Origin: Gracilimonas sp034520725
GTDB taxonomy: Bacteria > Bacteroidota > Rhodothermia > Balneolales > Balneolaceae
Direction: 5' to 3'
Assembly (NCBI GenBank): GCA_034520725.1
Contig: JAXHNH010000011.1
Span: 496,001-560,000 of the forward strand
Length of the DNA: 64,000 nt
This document shows, one piece after another, positions 1 to 9,273 of this stretch. The position numbers were made by a program, and so were the translations under genes. Under the pieces are notes generated by a model. It saw only the letters and a program-made list of their open reading frames with translations, was not told where the DNA came from and searched no databases. The first letter of the stretch is position 1, and every line of letters begins with the position of its first letter.

Positions 1-67
1 TATCTTTGTCAGGTAAATTGTGTTTACCAAAAACTGGAATGCTTTCTAAAGGAAGTGCTATCGCCAT
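1..67 (-). CDS. truB: tRNA pseudouridine synthase B, N-terminal fragment
   Basis: The minus strand opens an ATG at base 67, directly after the rbfA stop codon, and stays open to the window edge for 22 codons (starting MAIALPLESIPVFGKHNLPD). The position right after rbfA is the classical place of truB, and Bacteroidota-type TruB proteins start with a similar short leader before the catalytic domain. TruB makes pseudouridine 55 in the tRNA T-loop. No catalytic residue lies inside the window, so the call rests on gene order and on the leader's general character. Confidence 0.5.
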   Translation of the reverse strand, partial: MAIALPLESIPVFGKHNLPDKD

Positions 68-442
68 TTACTCAGAGTCAGAACTGTCCTTATCCTCTTC
101 GGGGATGTCGATTTCATTGAAGATCTTTTCGATCTTATTCACATATTCCGCCGTATCATCCTGGTAAAAATGTAACTCAGGTATCTTTCGTACCTGATTT
201 TTAATTTTTGAGGCAAGTTCATACCTGATCTCAGAGATCTTTTCGTCAAGAAATTCATAGACTGGTTTTTCATCTCTTCCGGGAGAAAATACACTTAGGT
301 AAACTTTAGCAATAGACAGATCGTCTGTCATTATCACGTTGGTCACTGTAACAAATGTACCATCCGGTTGATAAGATCTCTGGATGATTTGACCCAAGTC
401 TTTTTTGATTACTGCAGCTAGTCGTTCTGGCCTGAATCCCAT
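68..442 (-). CDS. rbfA: ribosome-binding factor A
   Basis: A 124-residue protein of normal RbfA length. RbfA is a single KH-fold protein that binds the 30S subunit and helps mature the 5' end of 16S rRNA, notably in the cold. The N-terminal FRPERLAAVIKKDLGQII segment, the central strand AKVYLSVF and the C-terminal RKIPELHFYQDDT followed by an acidic tail fit the family. It is the fourth gene of rimP-nusA-infB-rbfA-truB; 90 bases with a strong hairpin separate it from the restored infB stop, and truB follows without a gap. Confidence 0.95.
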   Translation of the reverse strand: MGFRPERLAAVIKKDLGQIIQRSYQPDGTFVTVTNVIMTDDLSIAKVYLSVFSPGRDEKPVYEFLDEKISEIRYELASKIKNQVRKIPELHFYQDDTAEYVNKIEKIFNEIDIPEEDKDSSDSE

Positions 443-485
443 TACTGAAATATTATGTGAGTGATTCGATTCGAATGAAATGAGT

Positions 486-523
486 AAAGGATTCGGTCTG
501 TTGGTATATCAGCCGAATCCTTT
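486..523. terminator. hairpin between infB and rbfA
   Basis: An 11-bp perfect inverted repeat, AAAGGATTCGG / CCGAATCCTTT, closes a 16-base loop. On the plus strand it is followed by TTTTT, on the minus strand (the direction of the operon) only by TTTACTC. It could therefore be an attenuator or RNA-processing site inside the rimP-truB transcript rather than a strong terminator. Structure is seen directly; function is inference. Confidence 0.5.
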
Positions 524-532
524 TTAAAATTA

Positions 533-3485
533 TTAACCGGCTGAGTCTTCCAGTGTACGCTTCTGTTCAGTGATCTTGTAACTCTCTATCTGGTCACCAA
601 CTTTGATATCGTTATATCCTTTGATACTGATACCACATTCGTAACCGGAAGTCACTTCCCTTAACATCATCCTTGAATCGTTTAAAGGCATCGATCTCAC
701 CGTCATAGATCACAACACCATCACGAACAAGTCGAATTGGGTTATTTCTTTCGATCTTACCTTCGGTTACATAACAACCTGCAATAGTACCAACTTTGGA
801 TACTTTAAATATCTCACGAACCTCAACAACACCCATCATTTGTTCTTTGATCTCAGGTGACAGAAGTCCCTCAAGAGCATCTCTAACCTCATCAACAGCA
901 TCGTAAATGACACTGAACAATCGGATATCGATCTCTTCCTCTTCAGCAAGTTTACGTGCCTGAGTAGTAGGCCGTACCTGGAAACCAATGATAATGGCAT
1001 CAGAAGCAGAAGCTAAAAGAACATCAGATTCTGAGATTGCACCGGCTCCCGTGTGAATAATATTTACGGCAACTTCATCGGTACTCAATTTCTGGAGTGA
1101 ACCGGAAAGCGCCTCAATGGAACCATCCACATCGGCTTTAACAATAACATTCAGTTCAGAGACTTCACCAAGTGCAAGACGGCGTGAAATATCATCAAGC
1201 GTCATATGCTTGTTCTTACGCATGGCCTGCTCTCGTCTGATCTGCATACGCTCACTGGCAACTTCTTTGGCTATCTTCTCATCTTCGGCTACAACCAGTT
1301 TATCACCGGCTTGAGGCATATCGTCAAAACCCATAAGCTGTACGGGAGTAGATGGACCGGCCTCTTGTACTCTTTTACCCAGATCATTTTCCATAGCACG
1401 TACACGACCATAACAAGGTCCGGCAACAAATGGATCGCCAACTTTAAGTGTACCGCCCTGTACTAATACATTAGCTACAATACCTTTTCCTTTATCCAAG
1501 CGGGCTTCAAGTACAACACCATCAGCACGTCGATCTGGATTAGCTTGTAGTTCAAGCAGTTCAGATTCGATCAGTACTTTTTCAAGCAGATCCTCAATTC
1601 CCTGACCTGTTTCAGCCGAAACTTCAGCGTACTGAACCTGGCCACCATACTCCTCAACAATGACATCATGTTCTGCCAGTTCAGACTTAATTCGATCCGG
1701 ATTAACACCCTCGAGATCCATTTTGTTTATCGCAACTACAATAGGTACACCGGCCGCCTTGGCGTGATTGATAGCCTCAATAGTCTGGGGCATAACAGAA
1801 TCATCACCAGCAACAACCAGAATTACAATATCAGTAGCCTGAGCACCACGAGAACGCATTGCTGTAAAGGCCTCGTGACCAGGGGTATCAAGGAAGGTGA
1901 TCTCATTTTCATTATGAACTACCTGATAAGCACCAACGTGCTGTGTAATTCCACCTGCCTCACCGGCTGCAACTTTTTCTTCACGGATATAATCAAGTAA
2001 TGAGGTTTTACCGTGATCAACGTGACCCATTACCGTAATAATTGGTGCACGTGGTTTAAGATCTTCTTCATCATCTTCAGGTATAGTTAGTTCTTCATCG
2101 ATCTCTTCAGCATCAATGAACTCAACTTCTTTACCAAACTCTTCGGCTACAAGTTCAATCGTTCCTGCATCCAGTCGCTGGTTAATAGTGATCATCAAAC
2201 CGATTGACATACAAACGGAAATAATCTCGTTTACACCTACATCAAGAAGTTCACCCAGTTCATTAGCAGTGATGAACTCAGTCGTTTCGATAATATCAGA
2301 CTCGAGCTCCTCCATTTCCTGCTGCTTTTGCAGCTCTTCCTCGCGTTCTTCTTTTCTTTCGCGTCGACGTTTTGAACGTTTACTACCAACCGTTTTAGAA
2401 GATTGCATCTTCTTCATGGTCTCACGCATCATCTTGTCAACGTCAGTCTCGTCGATCTCTGTTTTCTTCTTACGCTTTTTCTTACTTGTCTTCTTAGAAC
2501 TACTATCGTCCTTTTTGGTTGATTTGGATGCGTCGTCGTCTTTTCTGTCTTTTCTTCGCTTACGTTTCTTGCGAGGCTTTCTCTGAGCAATATCTGACGT
2601 GAATGATGCTTTACCGAGTACCTTAGTTCCTTTTAGTTTTCCAGCAGAACCACGAATGATTTCTTCTTCTGTCTTCCCTTCGTTTTCATCGTCTTCGTTT
2701 TCCTCACCATCTTCGTCATCTTCTTCATCCTCCTCTAACTCATCATCTTCATCGTCTTCAGCCTCATCGTCTTCTTCGTCATCAATTTCATCATCAGAAT
2801 CCGATTCATCTTCGTCATCTTCTTCCTCCACTACCTCATCATCTTCATCCTCTTCTTCAGCCTCATCGTCATCATCTTCTTCTTTATCAGCTGAAGCAGC
2901 TATTTTTTCTTCCTCAACCTCAGTCTTTTTATCCTTGGAATCAGATTTTTTCTCTTCATCTTCATCTCCATCTGATTCTATAGCCTTAGAGTCTTCATCG
3001 TCTCCTGAAGACTCAGTTTCTTTGTCCTCTTCCGGAGAAACATCGTCGTCAGACTCACCCTTGGTCTCAGTAGTTTCTTCAACCTCTTCTTCCTCGGGAA
3101 CCTCTTCTTCTTCGGGTTCAAGTTCTGGCTCTGGCGCTAAGTCCTCTTCAGGTTCCAGATCAGGAGTTTCATCTTCCGGCTCCAAACCAACACTTTCTTC
3201 GATAGGCTCCAGAACATTGTCAATCGTAACACTATCGTTACGCTGATTCTTCATCTGATTTCTGCGGCTTTCGTACTCTTCTCTGGCTTTTTCGTGATCC
3301 GCACTTTTAGCCTTATCGTCTCCGTAAACCTGATCAAGTACCGAGTACATCTCAGGTGTTACCTTGAAATTTGGACGATTTGCTGCATCAAACCCATTAT
3401 CTGTCAGAGTATCCACAATAGATTGTGTGGCTACGTTGAATTCAGAGGCAACTTTAAATAATGGTTTAGGTCTTTTAGACGTCAT
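533..3485 (-). CDS. infB: translation initiation factor IF-2 (one-base frameshift near C-terminus)
   Basis: IF-2 is the GTPase that brings fMet-tRNA to the 30S subunit. The open frame from 3485 runs 957 codons but its last residues are foreign. If one G of the GGG read at 658-660 (CCC on plus) is removed, the frame continues through EVTSGYECGISI, KGYNDIKVGDQIESY and a short tail to TAA at 533-535, giving about 983 residues with a normal domain IV end. N-terminal IF2_N-like helices (1-50) precede a very acidic D/E/S linker (about 90-280), a Lys/Arg-rich stretch (about 300-380), and the G domain with G1 GHVDHGKT at about 487-494, DTPGHEAF and NKMD. The linker is unusually acidic. Third gene of the operon. 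Confidence 0.95.
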
Positions 3486-3542
3486 ATATAAATTTTAAAT
3501 GTGAGCTTAATAAACTAAGTATTTTTATTCGGAATTGCCGAT

Positions 3543-4799
3543 TTAAGCCTCGTCCTCAAATTCGTACGCAATTACACTCATAATTTTCTCAGCAAGCTCT
3601 GGATCTATTTCTTCGTTCGTTCTGCTAACTAATTCATCTGCACTCAGTTCGAGCACTGCTCTTGCAGTGTCGCAACCGATATCATGAAGCATTTTTATCA
3701 CATCATCACCGAAATCAATAGCGAATTCATCAATATCGATATCATCTTCAGCTTCAACTTCACGGTAAACATCAATTTCCACTCCGGCTAATTTTGAAGC
3801 GAGACGAATGTTTACTCCCCCTTTACCGATAGCTTTTGAAACTTCATCGGCAGGTACCAATACATTTGCATGCTTATTCTCCTCATCCAGCTCAACTTTT
3901 AATACTTCAGCAGGTTGAAGGGCACGTTTTATAAATTCAAACTTATCTGGTGTAAAATTGATCACATCAATATTCTCATTTTGCAACTCACGAACAATGG
4001 CATGAATTCGAATTCCCTTCATACCAACACAGGCACCAACAGGGTCAACCCGTTCGTCGTGAGAGAGTACTGCAACTTTGGAACGATCACCCGGTGCACG
4101 TGCAATTCGCACCAACTCAATGATTCCATCAAAAACTTCAGGAATCTCGTTTTCAAAAAGTCGTTCAAGAAAAAGTTCCGATGTCCTGGAAATAATAACC
4201 GTTGGGTTACCATTCTTCATGCGTACTTCAGACACAACCGCACGAATGGTATCTCCCTTTCGGTATCGATCTTTATAGATCTGTTCACTCTTTGGCAGCA
4301 AAAGTTCAACACCGTTGTGATTAACTAAAATATCCTTATTCTGCCGAACCTGATACACATCACCAAGAATGATCTCTCCAACGCGGTCGGTATAGTCTTC
4401 GTAGATATTATCTTTCTCGATCTCACGAATTCTTTGTGCAAGCTGTTGGCGAGCCATCGTTACAGCACGGCGACCAAAGTCTGTGATCTGAATTTCCTGA
4501 GCCAGTTCATCATATAGTTCAATATCAGGATCAATTTTCTTGGCATCCTCAAAAGTGATCTCAGCTACTCCATCAGTCAGCTCATCAGCAGGCACAACTT
4601 CCTGTACATGAAGTATTTGAATTTCTCCCCGGTCAGCATTCAGGATAACCTCAAATGCATCATCAGACTCATATTTTTTTCTAATCATCGTTCTAAATAC
4701 ATCTTCCAAGATTGAAAGCAACATATCCTTGTCGATGCCCTTTTCATGAGCGATCTCAGCAAACGAGGAGATGATCTGTTTTGATAATTCGTTCTGCAT
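3543..4799 (-). CDS. nusA: transcription termination/antitermination factor NusA
   Basis: 418 residues, the short form usual in Bacteroidota. NusA binds RNA polymerase and nascent RNA and modulates pausing, termination and antitermination. Visible in order: N-terminal polymerase-binding domain (about 1-125, with the DFGRRAVTMARQQ start of the linker), S1 domain (about 135-200), KH1 (GDRSKVAVLSHDERVDPVGACVG) and KH2 with AIGKGGVNIRLASKLAG, then one acidic helical C-terminal repeat (EIDPELAEKIM). It lies 13 bases after rimP and 57 bases before infB. Confidence 0.96.
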   Translation of the reverse strand: MQNELSKQIISSFAEIAHEKGIDKDMLLSILEDVFRTMIRKKYESDDAFEVILNADRGEIQILHVQEVVPADELTDGVAEITFEDAKKIDPDIELYDELAQEIQITDFGRRAVTMARQQLAQRIREIEKDNIYEDYTDRVGEIILGDVYQVRQNKDILVNHNGVELLLPKSEQIYKDRYRKGDTIRAVVSEVRMKNGNPTVIISRTSELFLERLFENEIPEVFDGIIELVRIARAPGDRSKVAVLSHDERVDPVGACVGMKGIRIHAIVRELQNENIDVINFTPDKFEFIKRALQPAEVLKVELDEENKHANVLVPADEVSKAIGKGGVNIRLASKLAGVEIDVYREVEAEDDIDIDEFAIDFGDDVIKMLHDIGCDTARAVLELSADELVSRTNEEIDPELAEKIMSVIAYEFEDEA

Positions 4800-4812
4800 T
4801 AGTCTTGTATAA

Positions 4813-5277
4813 TTAAATTACGGGGATAATTTTGGTTTCAACAATTGCTTCAAACGGGATCTTTGTCTCTACTTCATCTTCATCCGTTATAGCAACCATA
4901 TCATCCGTGATGCCGGTTATAACACCTTCAATTTTTTTATATCCGGCATCTTTTTTCTTGAATTTAATAGTAGCGACACGTCCTTCATTCTTCCTGTACT
5001 GACGTATATCACTCAATGGTCTGCTTAAACCCGGCGAAGAAACATTAAGCCTATAGCCTTTGTCAAAAAGATTATGGGCTTCGATCAAAAAACCGAGTTC
5101 CTTACTGATTTCAGAGCAAAGATCTATGTTAACTCCACCTTCTTCGTTATCAAGAAGAACCCATAGTTCTGCCAGACCACTTCCGGTTTTAAGTTCTACA
5201 TCTACAACAAAAAGACCGCGTTCCTCCGCTAGAGGTTCGGCTAAGTCTTTAATATTTTTTATGATATCTATCTGCAT
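4813..5277 (-). CDS. rimP: ribosome maturation factor RimP
   Basis: RimP assists assembly of the 30S subunit. The frame is open from 5298, but the ATG at 5277 (MQIDIIKNIKDLAEPL) gives a normal 154-residue product and is preferred. It shows the N-terminal alpha/beta domain with VDVELKTGSGLAELWVLLD and ending in the conserved NVSSPGLSRPL, then a C-terminal SH3-like domain (EGVITGITDDMVAIT). There is no clear Shine-Dalgarno sequence ahead of this start. It is the first gene of the nusA operon and carries its likely promoter. Confidence 0.93.
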   Translation of the reverse strand: MQIDIIKNIKDLAEPLAEERGLFVVDVELKTGSGLAELWVLLDNEEGGVNIDLCSEISKELGFLIEAHNLFDKGYRLNVSSPGLSRPLSDIRQYRKNEGRVATIKFKKKDAGYKKIEGVITGITDDMVAITDEDEVETKIPFEAIVETKIIPVI

Positions 5278-5333
5278 GTACACTAAATTCTGAAACAAAA
5301 AAAAGCGAGTGCCTTCCGACGCTCACTGCTCTT

Positions 5334-5364
5334 CAAAGGTAGGCTTATTTCGCCTAAAATTCAA
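5334..5364 (-). promoter_or_regulatory. Bacteroidota-type promoter of rimP-nusA-infB
   Basis: On the minus strand TACCTTTG (5341-5334) matches the -7 consensus TAnnTTTG, and a TTG lies 20 bases upstream, close to the spacing of the -33 element in Bacteroidota. Transcription would begin about 50 bases before the rimP ATG at 5277. The motif match is seen directly; activity is inferred. Confidence 0.5.
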
Positions 5365-5471
5365 TGAATCAACCAGATTCAGAATATAATCATTTTATTA
5401 TGATTCTCTTTTAATCTAATTTGTAAACTCTTACATATAAGAAGTCAAAAGGTTAACAGAATATATCCCCT

Positions 5472-5954
5472 ATGAAAATACAATACACTTCTATTTTAAT
5501 CATCTCACTTACATTATTGTTCGGAGTATCCTGCACATCAGAAAAAGAAAATAAAGTGGAGAAGAGAACAGGGAGAACATTAAGTTTTACTGAGTCGGTA
5601 ACATTTATTGATCCCTCTGATAACGAAGTATCAACAGTAAGGGTTGCAGTGGCTGATGATCAGGAAAAACGAAATCAAGGATTAATGGACGTAAACGATC
5701 TGCCAAGTGATGCAGGAATGCTGTTTATTTTTCCCGAAGAAGAACCCCTAAGTTTTTACATGGCAAACACGCCCCTCCCTCTCGATATCATGTTTATAGA
5801 CTCAGACAGTGTCATTGTTAGGATCCACCACAACACTGCGCCATTTAACAGTAAACAACTTCTATCTGATGCACCGGCTAAATATGTTGTAGAAACCAAC
5901 GGCGGATACGCTGTTTCAAACGATATCAGGGAAGGTTATAAGATCAGGTTTTGA
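5472..5954 (+). CDS. DUF192 family lipoprotein
   Basis: A 160-residue protein beginning with a lipoprotein signal peptide (lipobox FGVSC, Cys21), so it is expected to be membrane anchored outside the cytoplasm. The rest is a DUF192 domain (about 50-160): VRVAVADDQEKRNQGLM, then GMLFIFPEEEPLSFYMANT with the family's aromatic core, and LPLDIMFID. The biochemical role of DUF192 is not known. It stands alone on the plus strand between two minus-strand operons and ends 16 bases before the fbp stop, converging with it. Confidence 0.88.
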   Translation: MKIQYTSILIISLTLLFGVSCTSEKENKVEKRTGRTLSFTESVTFIDPSDNEVSTVRVAVADDQEKRNQGLMDVNDLPSDAGMLFIFPEEEPLSFYMANTPLPLDIMFIDSDSVIVRIHHNTAPFNSKQLLSDAPAKYVVETNGGYAVSNDIREGYKIRF

Positions 5955-5970
5955 TAACCTTTTTTTTCTT

Positions 5971-6999
5971 TCAAACCTTTTCTGCCTCTTTGTATTCCTC
6001 CAGAAACTCCGTGACTTTATCTACATTATTTTTAGAGCCAATGTAAATGGGTGTCTGTTCATGAATGGATTTAGGTTCAATTTCCATTATTCTTTTTGAA
6101 CCATCTGTTGCTTTACCACCGGCCTGCTCAATAATAAAACCCAATGGATTACACTCATACATGAGGCGAAGTTTACCCTTTGGATACCTGTTGCTATGAG
6201 GATATATAAAGATTCCTCCCTTTATAAGAGTGCGGTGTATGTCTGCCACCATTGAGCCTATATATCTGGCGGAGTAAGGTCTTTCAGTTTCAGGATCATC
6301 CTCCTGACAGTATTTGATATATTTTTTAAGTCCAAGATCCCACGAATTATAGCTTCCTTCGTTTATGCTGTATATAGGTCCGTGGTCAGGCATATTAACG
6401 TTGCGATCACTCAATATAAATTCACCGATACTTGGATCCAGTGTAAACAAAGATACTCCCAAGCCGGTAGTGTAAGCTAAAATTGTGCTCGAACCGTACA
6501 ACACATATCCGGCCGCAACTTGTTTTACTCCGGGTTGAAGTGCGTCGTCTTCCCTGAGGTTGCCATTGAATCTGGCTTCTCTCATATAAATGGAAAAGAT
6601 ACTCCCGATTGAAACATTCACATCAATATTTGAAGACCCATCCAGCGGATCAAGGTAAACGATATATTTACCTCCCTGACTGCTGAGTTTTACAATGCCG
6701 GCATTCTCTTCTGATATAACCATACATGTTATCAGAGACCGGTCAAGTGCAGAAATTAACTGTTGGTCCGCAAAAAGATCCAATTTTTTTACGGCTTCAC
6801 CATGGACATTCGTCGAACCGTCAACCCCAAGAATATTTGTAATTCCCGCTTTATTTACTTCACGGGAAATGATCTTAGCTGCTAAACTGATATCTCTCAA
6901 CAACTGTGATAGTTCTCCGGTAGCCCCGGGAAACCTATTTTGTGATTGAATAATGTATTCTTCTAAGGTTTCTAGCCTTTTACTTTTTGAACTGACCAT
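5971..6999 (-). CDS. fbp: fructose-1,6-bisphosphatase, class I
   Basis: 342 residues, full length for class I FBPase, which hydrolyses fructose 1,6-bisphosphate to fructose 6-phosphate in gluconeogenesis. Metal- and substrate-binding motifs are present: SEENAGI, YLDPLDGSSNIDVN with the catalytic DPLDGS, the YSARYIGSMVADIHRTL sugar-phosphate segment, and GGKATDGS near the C-terminus. It is the last gene of the DUF883-prfB-coaE-fbp run, 74 bases after coaE. Confidence 0.96.
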   Translation of the reverse strand: MVSSKSKRLETLEEYIIQSQNRFPGATGELSQLLRDISLAAKIISREVNKAGITNILGVDGSTNVHGEAVKKLDLFADQQLISALDRSLITCMVISEENAGIVKLSSQGGKYIVYLDPLDGSSNIDVNVSIGSIFSIYMREARFNGNLREDDALQPGVKQVAAGYVLYGSSTILAYTTGLGVSLFTLDPSIGEFILSDRNVNMPDHGPIYSINEGSYNSWDLGLKKYIKYCQEDDPETERPYSARYIGSMVADIHRTLIKGGIFIYPHSNRYPKGKLRLMYECNPLGFIIEQAGGKATDGSKRIMEIEPKSIHEQTPIYIGSKNNVDKVTEFLEEYKEAEKV

Positions 7000-7073
7000 G
7001 ATCCTATTAAGTTTATGGAAGCGCTTTTCTTTTAATATAAGAATGTTTATCAGACAAAATCTTTTAAGAAATC

Positions 7074-7679
7074 TTAAATATTAAGAGCTAACTCTTTAAG
7101 CTCCTTATAGATGACCTCTGCCTTCGTTTTCAGCTCTTCAATTGATCCATCATTATATACGATGAAATCAGCCAGATGGGTCAATGCCTCAAAGTCAGGT
7201 TGTTTGTTGATCCTGTCTAAAACAGTCTGTTTTTCAGAGTTATCTCTTTCAGATGTTCTCTTCACTCTTTCACTTTCATCCGTCAAGATCAGGATCACAT
7301 AATTAAGGTCTTCAGGTCTGCCATTGTTTAGTAAAATAGCAGCTTCCTTGGCAAAGATATCTACCCCTTCCTTTGCTTTTTGAATAGCAAGTTTATCTGT
7401 CTCTCTCCATAATACAGGGTGCACAATTTCATTTAACTCAGATACTCTCCCTTTCTCAAACGCCTCTTTGGCTAAATAGGATCGATTAAGTTCTCCGTTT
7501 TTAAAATAGGCTTCATCCCCAAACTTATCGCGAATCTCCTGCTTAAGGTCCTCATCATTTAGCATGAGTTCTTTAGCTAAATCATCAGCATATATAACAA
7601 ATGCACCCAATTTTTCCCATTCCTTGCAGAATGTTGTTTTTCCTGAACCGATACCACCTGTTATTCCAACTTTGATCAT
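7074..7679 (-). CDS. coaE: dephospho-CoA kinase
   Basis: 201 residues, normal for CoaE, which phosphorylates the 3'-hydroxyl of dephospho-CoA in the last step of CoA synthesis. The P-loop GITGGIGSGKTTFC lies at 6-19, followed by FVIYADDLAKELM (conserved acidic residue for the acceptor ribose) and the lid segment with RVKRTSERD. It lies 20 bases after prfB and is probably co-transcribed with it. Confidence 0.95.
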   Translation of the reverse strand: MIKVGITGGIGSGKTTFCKEWEKLGAFVIYADDLAKELMLNDEDLKQEIRDKFGDEAYFKNGELNRSYLAKEAFEKGRVSELNEIVHPVLWRETDKLAIQKAKEGVDIFAKEAAILLNNGRPEDLNYVILILTDESERVKRTSERDNSEKQTVLDRINKQPDFEALTHLADFIVYNDGSIEELKTKAEVIYKELKELALNI

Positions 7680-7699
7680 GATATCAGTTTTTGGATGGG

Positions 7700-8810
7700 T
7701 TAACTCTCCACTTCCTGAAGTAAATAGGCTTTAATAAACTCATCCAGGTCGCCATCCATTACTCCGTTCACATCACTAGTTTCGTAGTTGGTACGGTGAT
7801 CTTTTACACGCTGATCATCAAAAACATAGCTTCTGATCTGTGAACCCCACTCATTCTTGCCTTTTGATCCTTCGAGTTTAGCTTTTTCAGCTTCCTGAAT
7901 CTCTTTCTCAAGCTCGTAGATACGTGATTTTAGAAGAATCATCGCTTTTTCGCGATTTTGTAATTGTGACCGCTCTTGTTGACATTCAGCAACCACCTTT
8001 TCGGTTCTGCCATCGGAAAGCTCTCCTTCCCATATCAATCGAACGCCGGTCTCTACCTTATTAACATTCTGCCCACCAGCACCACTTGAATGAAAACGCT
8101 GCAATTCCACCTCACTCTCATTGATGTTCACTTTGATGGTATCATCAATTAAAGGAGCTACAAAAACTGAACAAAAAGAAGTATGCCTTCTGGCGTTACT
8201 ATCAAATGGTGATACCCTTACCAGGCGATGCACTCCACTTTCAGCCTTTAGAAAGCCATAAGCATTGTCACCTGAAACTTCGATGGTTGCACTTTTAAGA
8301 CCGGCAACTTCTCCGTCCTGATAGTCAACTACTGAAACTTTAAATCCTGATTTTTCAGCCCAACGTATGTACATCCGGTAGAGCATTTGAGCCCAATCCT
8401 GACTTTCTGTTCCTCCGGCTCCGGGATTAAAGTTGACGATGGCATCACGATGGTCATCGTCTCCACTCAGCATGTTACGGAGTTCCATTGTCTCCAAAGC
8501 TTTTTCAAGCTTTTTGTACTCCGTTTTCAGATCACTGTCAACATCTTCCCCCATTTCTTGAAACTCAAGAAATACATTGATGCTTTCCCGAAGATCATTA
8601 AGATTATCCCAGCCTTCAACCAGGCTTTTCTCATGATCAAGCTCCTTCATAATAATTTGAGCCTTAGATGGATCATTCCAAAATTCCGGATCCTGGGTTT
8701 GTTCAGTAAGTTCTATTATTCTAACTTTTCGTTTGTCGTAGTCAAAGATACCCCCTGAGTGCATCAATGCGCTCATAGAGTTCGTTCAATCGATCTAAAT
8801 TTATTACCAT
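7700..8810 (-). CDS. prfB: peptide chain release factor 2, with programmed +1 frameshift
   Basis: RF2 reads UGA and UAA stop codons. Translation starts at the ATG at 8810 (MVINLDRLNELYERIDALRGYL) and meets an in-frame TGA at codon 23; a +1 shift on CTT-TGA-C continues as DYDKRK and gives a 369-residue protein, matching the E. coli layout. A start inside the second frame (8776) would begin with unrelated residues and lose the N-terminus, so it is rejected. SPF, the stop-codon recognition tripeptide, is in RVSPFDSNARR; the GGQ catalytic tripeptide is at about 245-247. Gene order: 21 bases after the DUF883 gene, 20 before coaE. Confidence 0.97.
8741..8756 (-). promoter_or_regulatory. prfB recoding site (autoregulatory +1 frameshift)
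   Basis: Read on the minus strand: AGG GGG TAT CTT TGA C. It contains the internal Shine-Dalgarno-like AGGGGG (8756-8751), three bases of spacing, the slippery CTT (8747-8745) and the UGA stop followed by C. This is the same sequence as the classical E. coli prfB site. When RF2 is scarce, slow termination at UGA favours the shift and more RF2 is made. Confidence 0.95.
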
Positions 8811-8831
8811 CTGTTATTTTTGAATCAAATA

Positions 8832-9095
8832 TTATCTTCGGGTAAGCAGTGCACCCAACACCAAACCTGCTACAAAAGCCACTCCGAGACCCTGCTCAGG
8901 ATGTTTCCTTATATACCTGCGGGCATTTCTGTACTCGTGTCTTAATTCTCTTTCTATACCATCACGCTCATATTTCAACCGGTTAAGAAGTGCATCATAT
9001 GTTTCTTCAGCCTTATTTTGTAGGACTTCAGTTGTATCATAGATGGTTTCTTCGAAATCTTGTTTTGCTTTGGAATTCTTTTTATTAGTAGCCAT
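8832..9095 (-). CDS. DUF883 (ElaB/YqjD-like) small membrane-anchored protein
   Basis: 87 residues: a charged helical body (about 10-65), then a Pro-Glu-Gln break and a glycine-rich hydrophobic tail GLGVAFVAGLVLGALLTRR, the layout of DUF883 proteins. In E. coli such proteins are tail-anchored in the inner membrane and associate with ribosomes in stationary phase; whether this one does is inference. The ATG is preceded by AGGAGGAATT, one of the strongest Shine-Dalgarno sequences in the window, which suggests high expression. A TAAATTTG element (9134-9127) may be its -7 box, without a clear -33 partner. Confidence 0.75.
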   Translation of the reverse strand: MATNKKNSKAKQDFEETIYDTTEVLQNKAEETYDALLNRLKYERDGIERELRHEYRNARRYIRKHPEQGLGVAFVAGLVLGALLTRR

Positions 9096-9273
9096 AATTC
9101 CTCCTGTTTTGAGTTAACTTAAAATACAAATTTAACAATTAAAATTTGAGCTCTTTCTTGCGATTGGATTTATAAAGATCAGGTTCAAATATCTATTCAT
9201 AATCATGATATCAATCAGCTCTAAAAAAAATTAAGTAACCAAATCGTTTTTGAGTCGTCGTACTATTAAAAGA

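Noticed and set aside
2599..3246. 215-codon Ser-rich plus-strand open frame inside infB
   Set aside because: It is the complement of the Asp/Glu-rich linker of IF-2; nearly pure Ser composition arises from GA-rich codons read backwards.
5305..5332. Possible terminator or riboswitch hairpin in the rimP leader (AGCG...CGCT before a T run on the minus strand)
   Set aside because: The repeats are permuted (GCGAGTG versus CGCTCAC) and give only a four-base stem.
8776..8776. ATG at 8776 as the start of prfB
   Set aside because: The residues it adds are unrelated to RF2; the recoding site and the ATG at 8810 explain the N-terminus.
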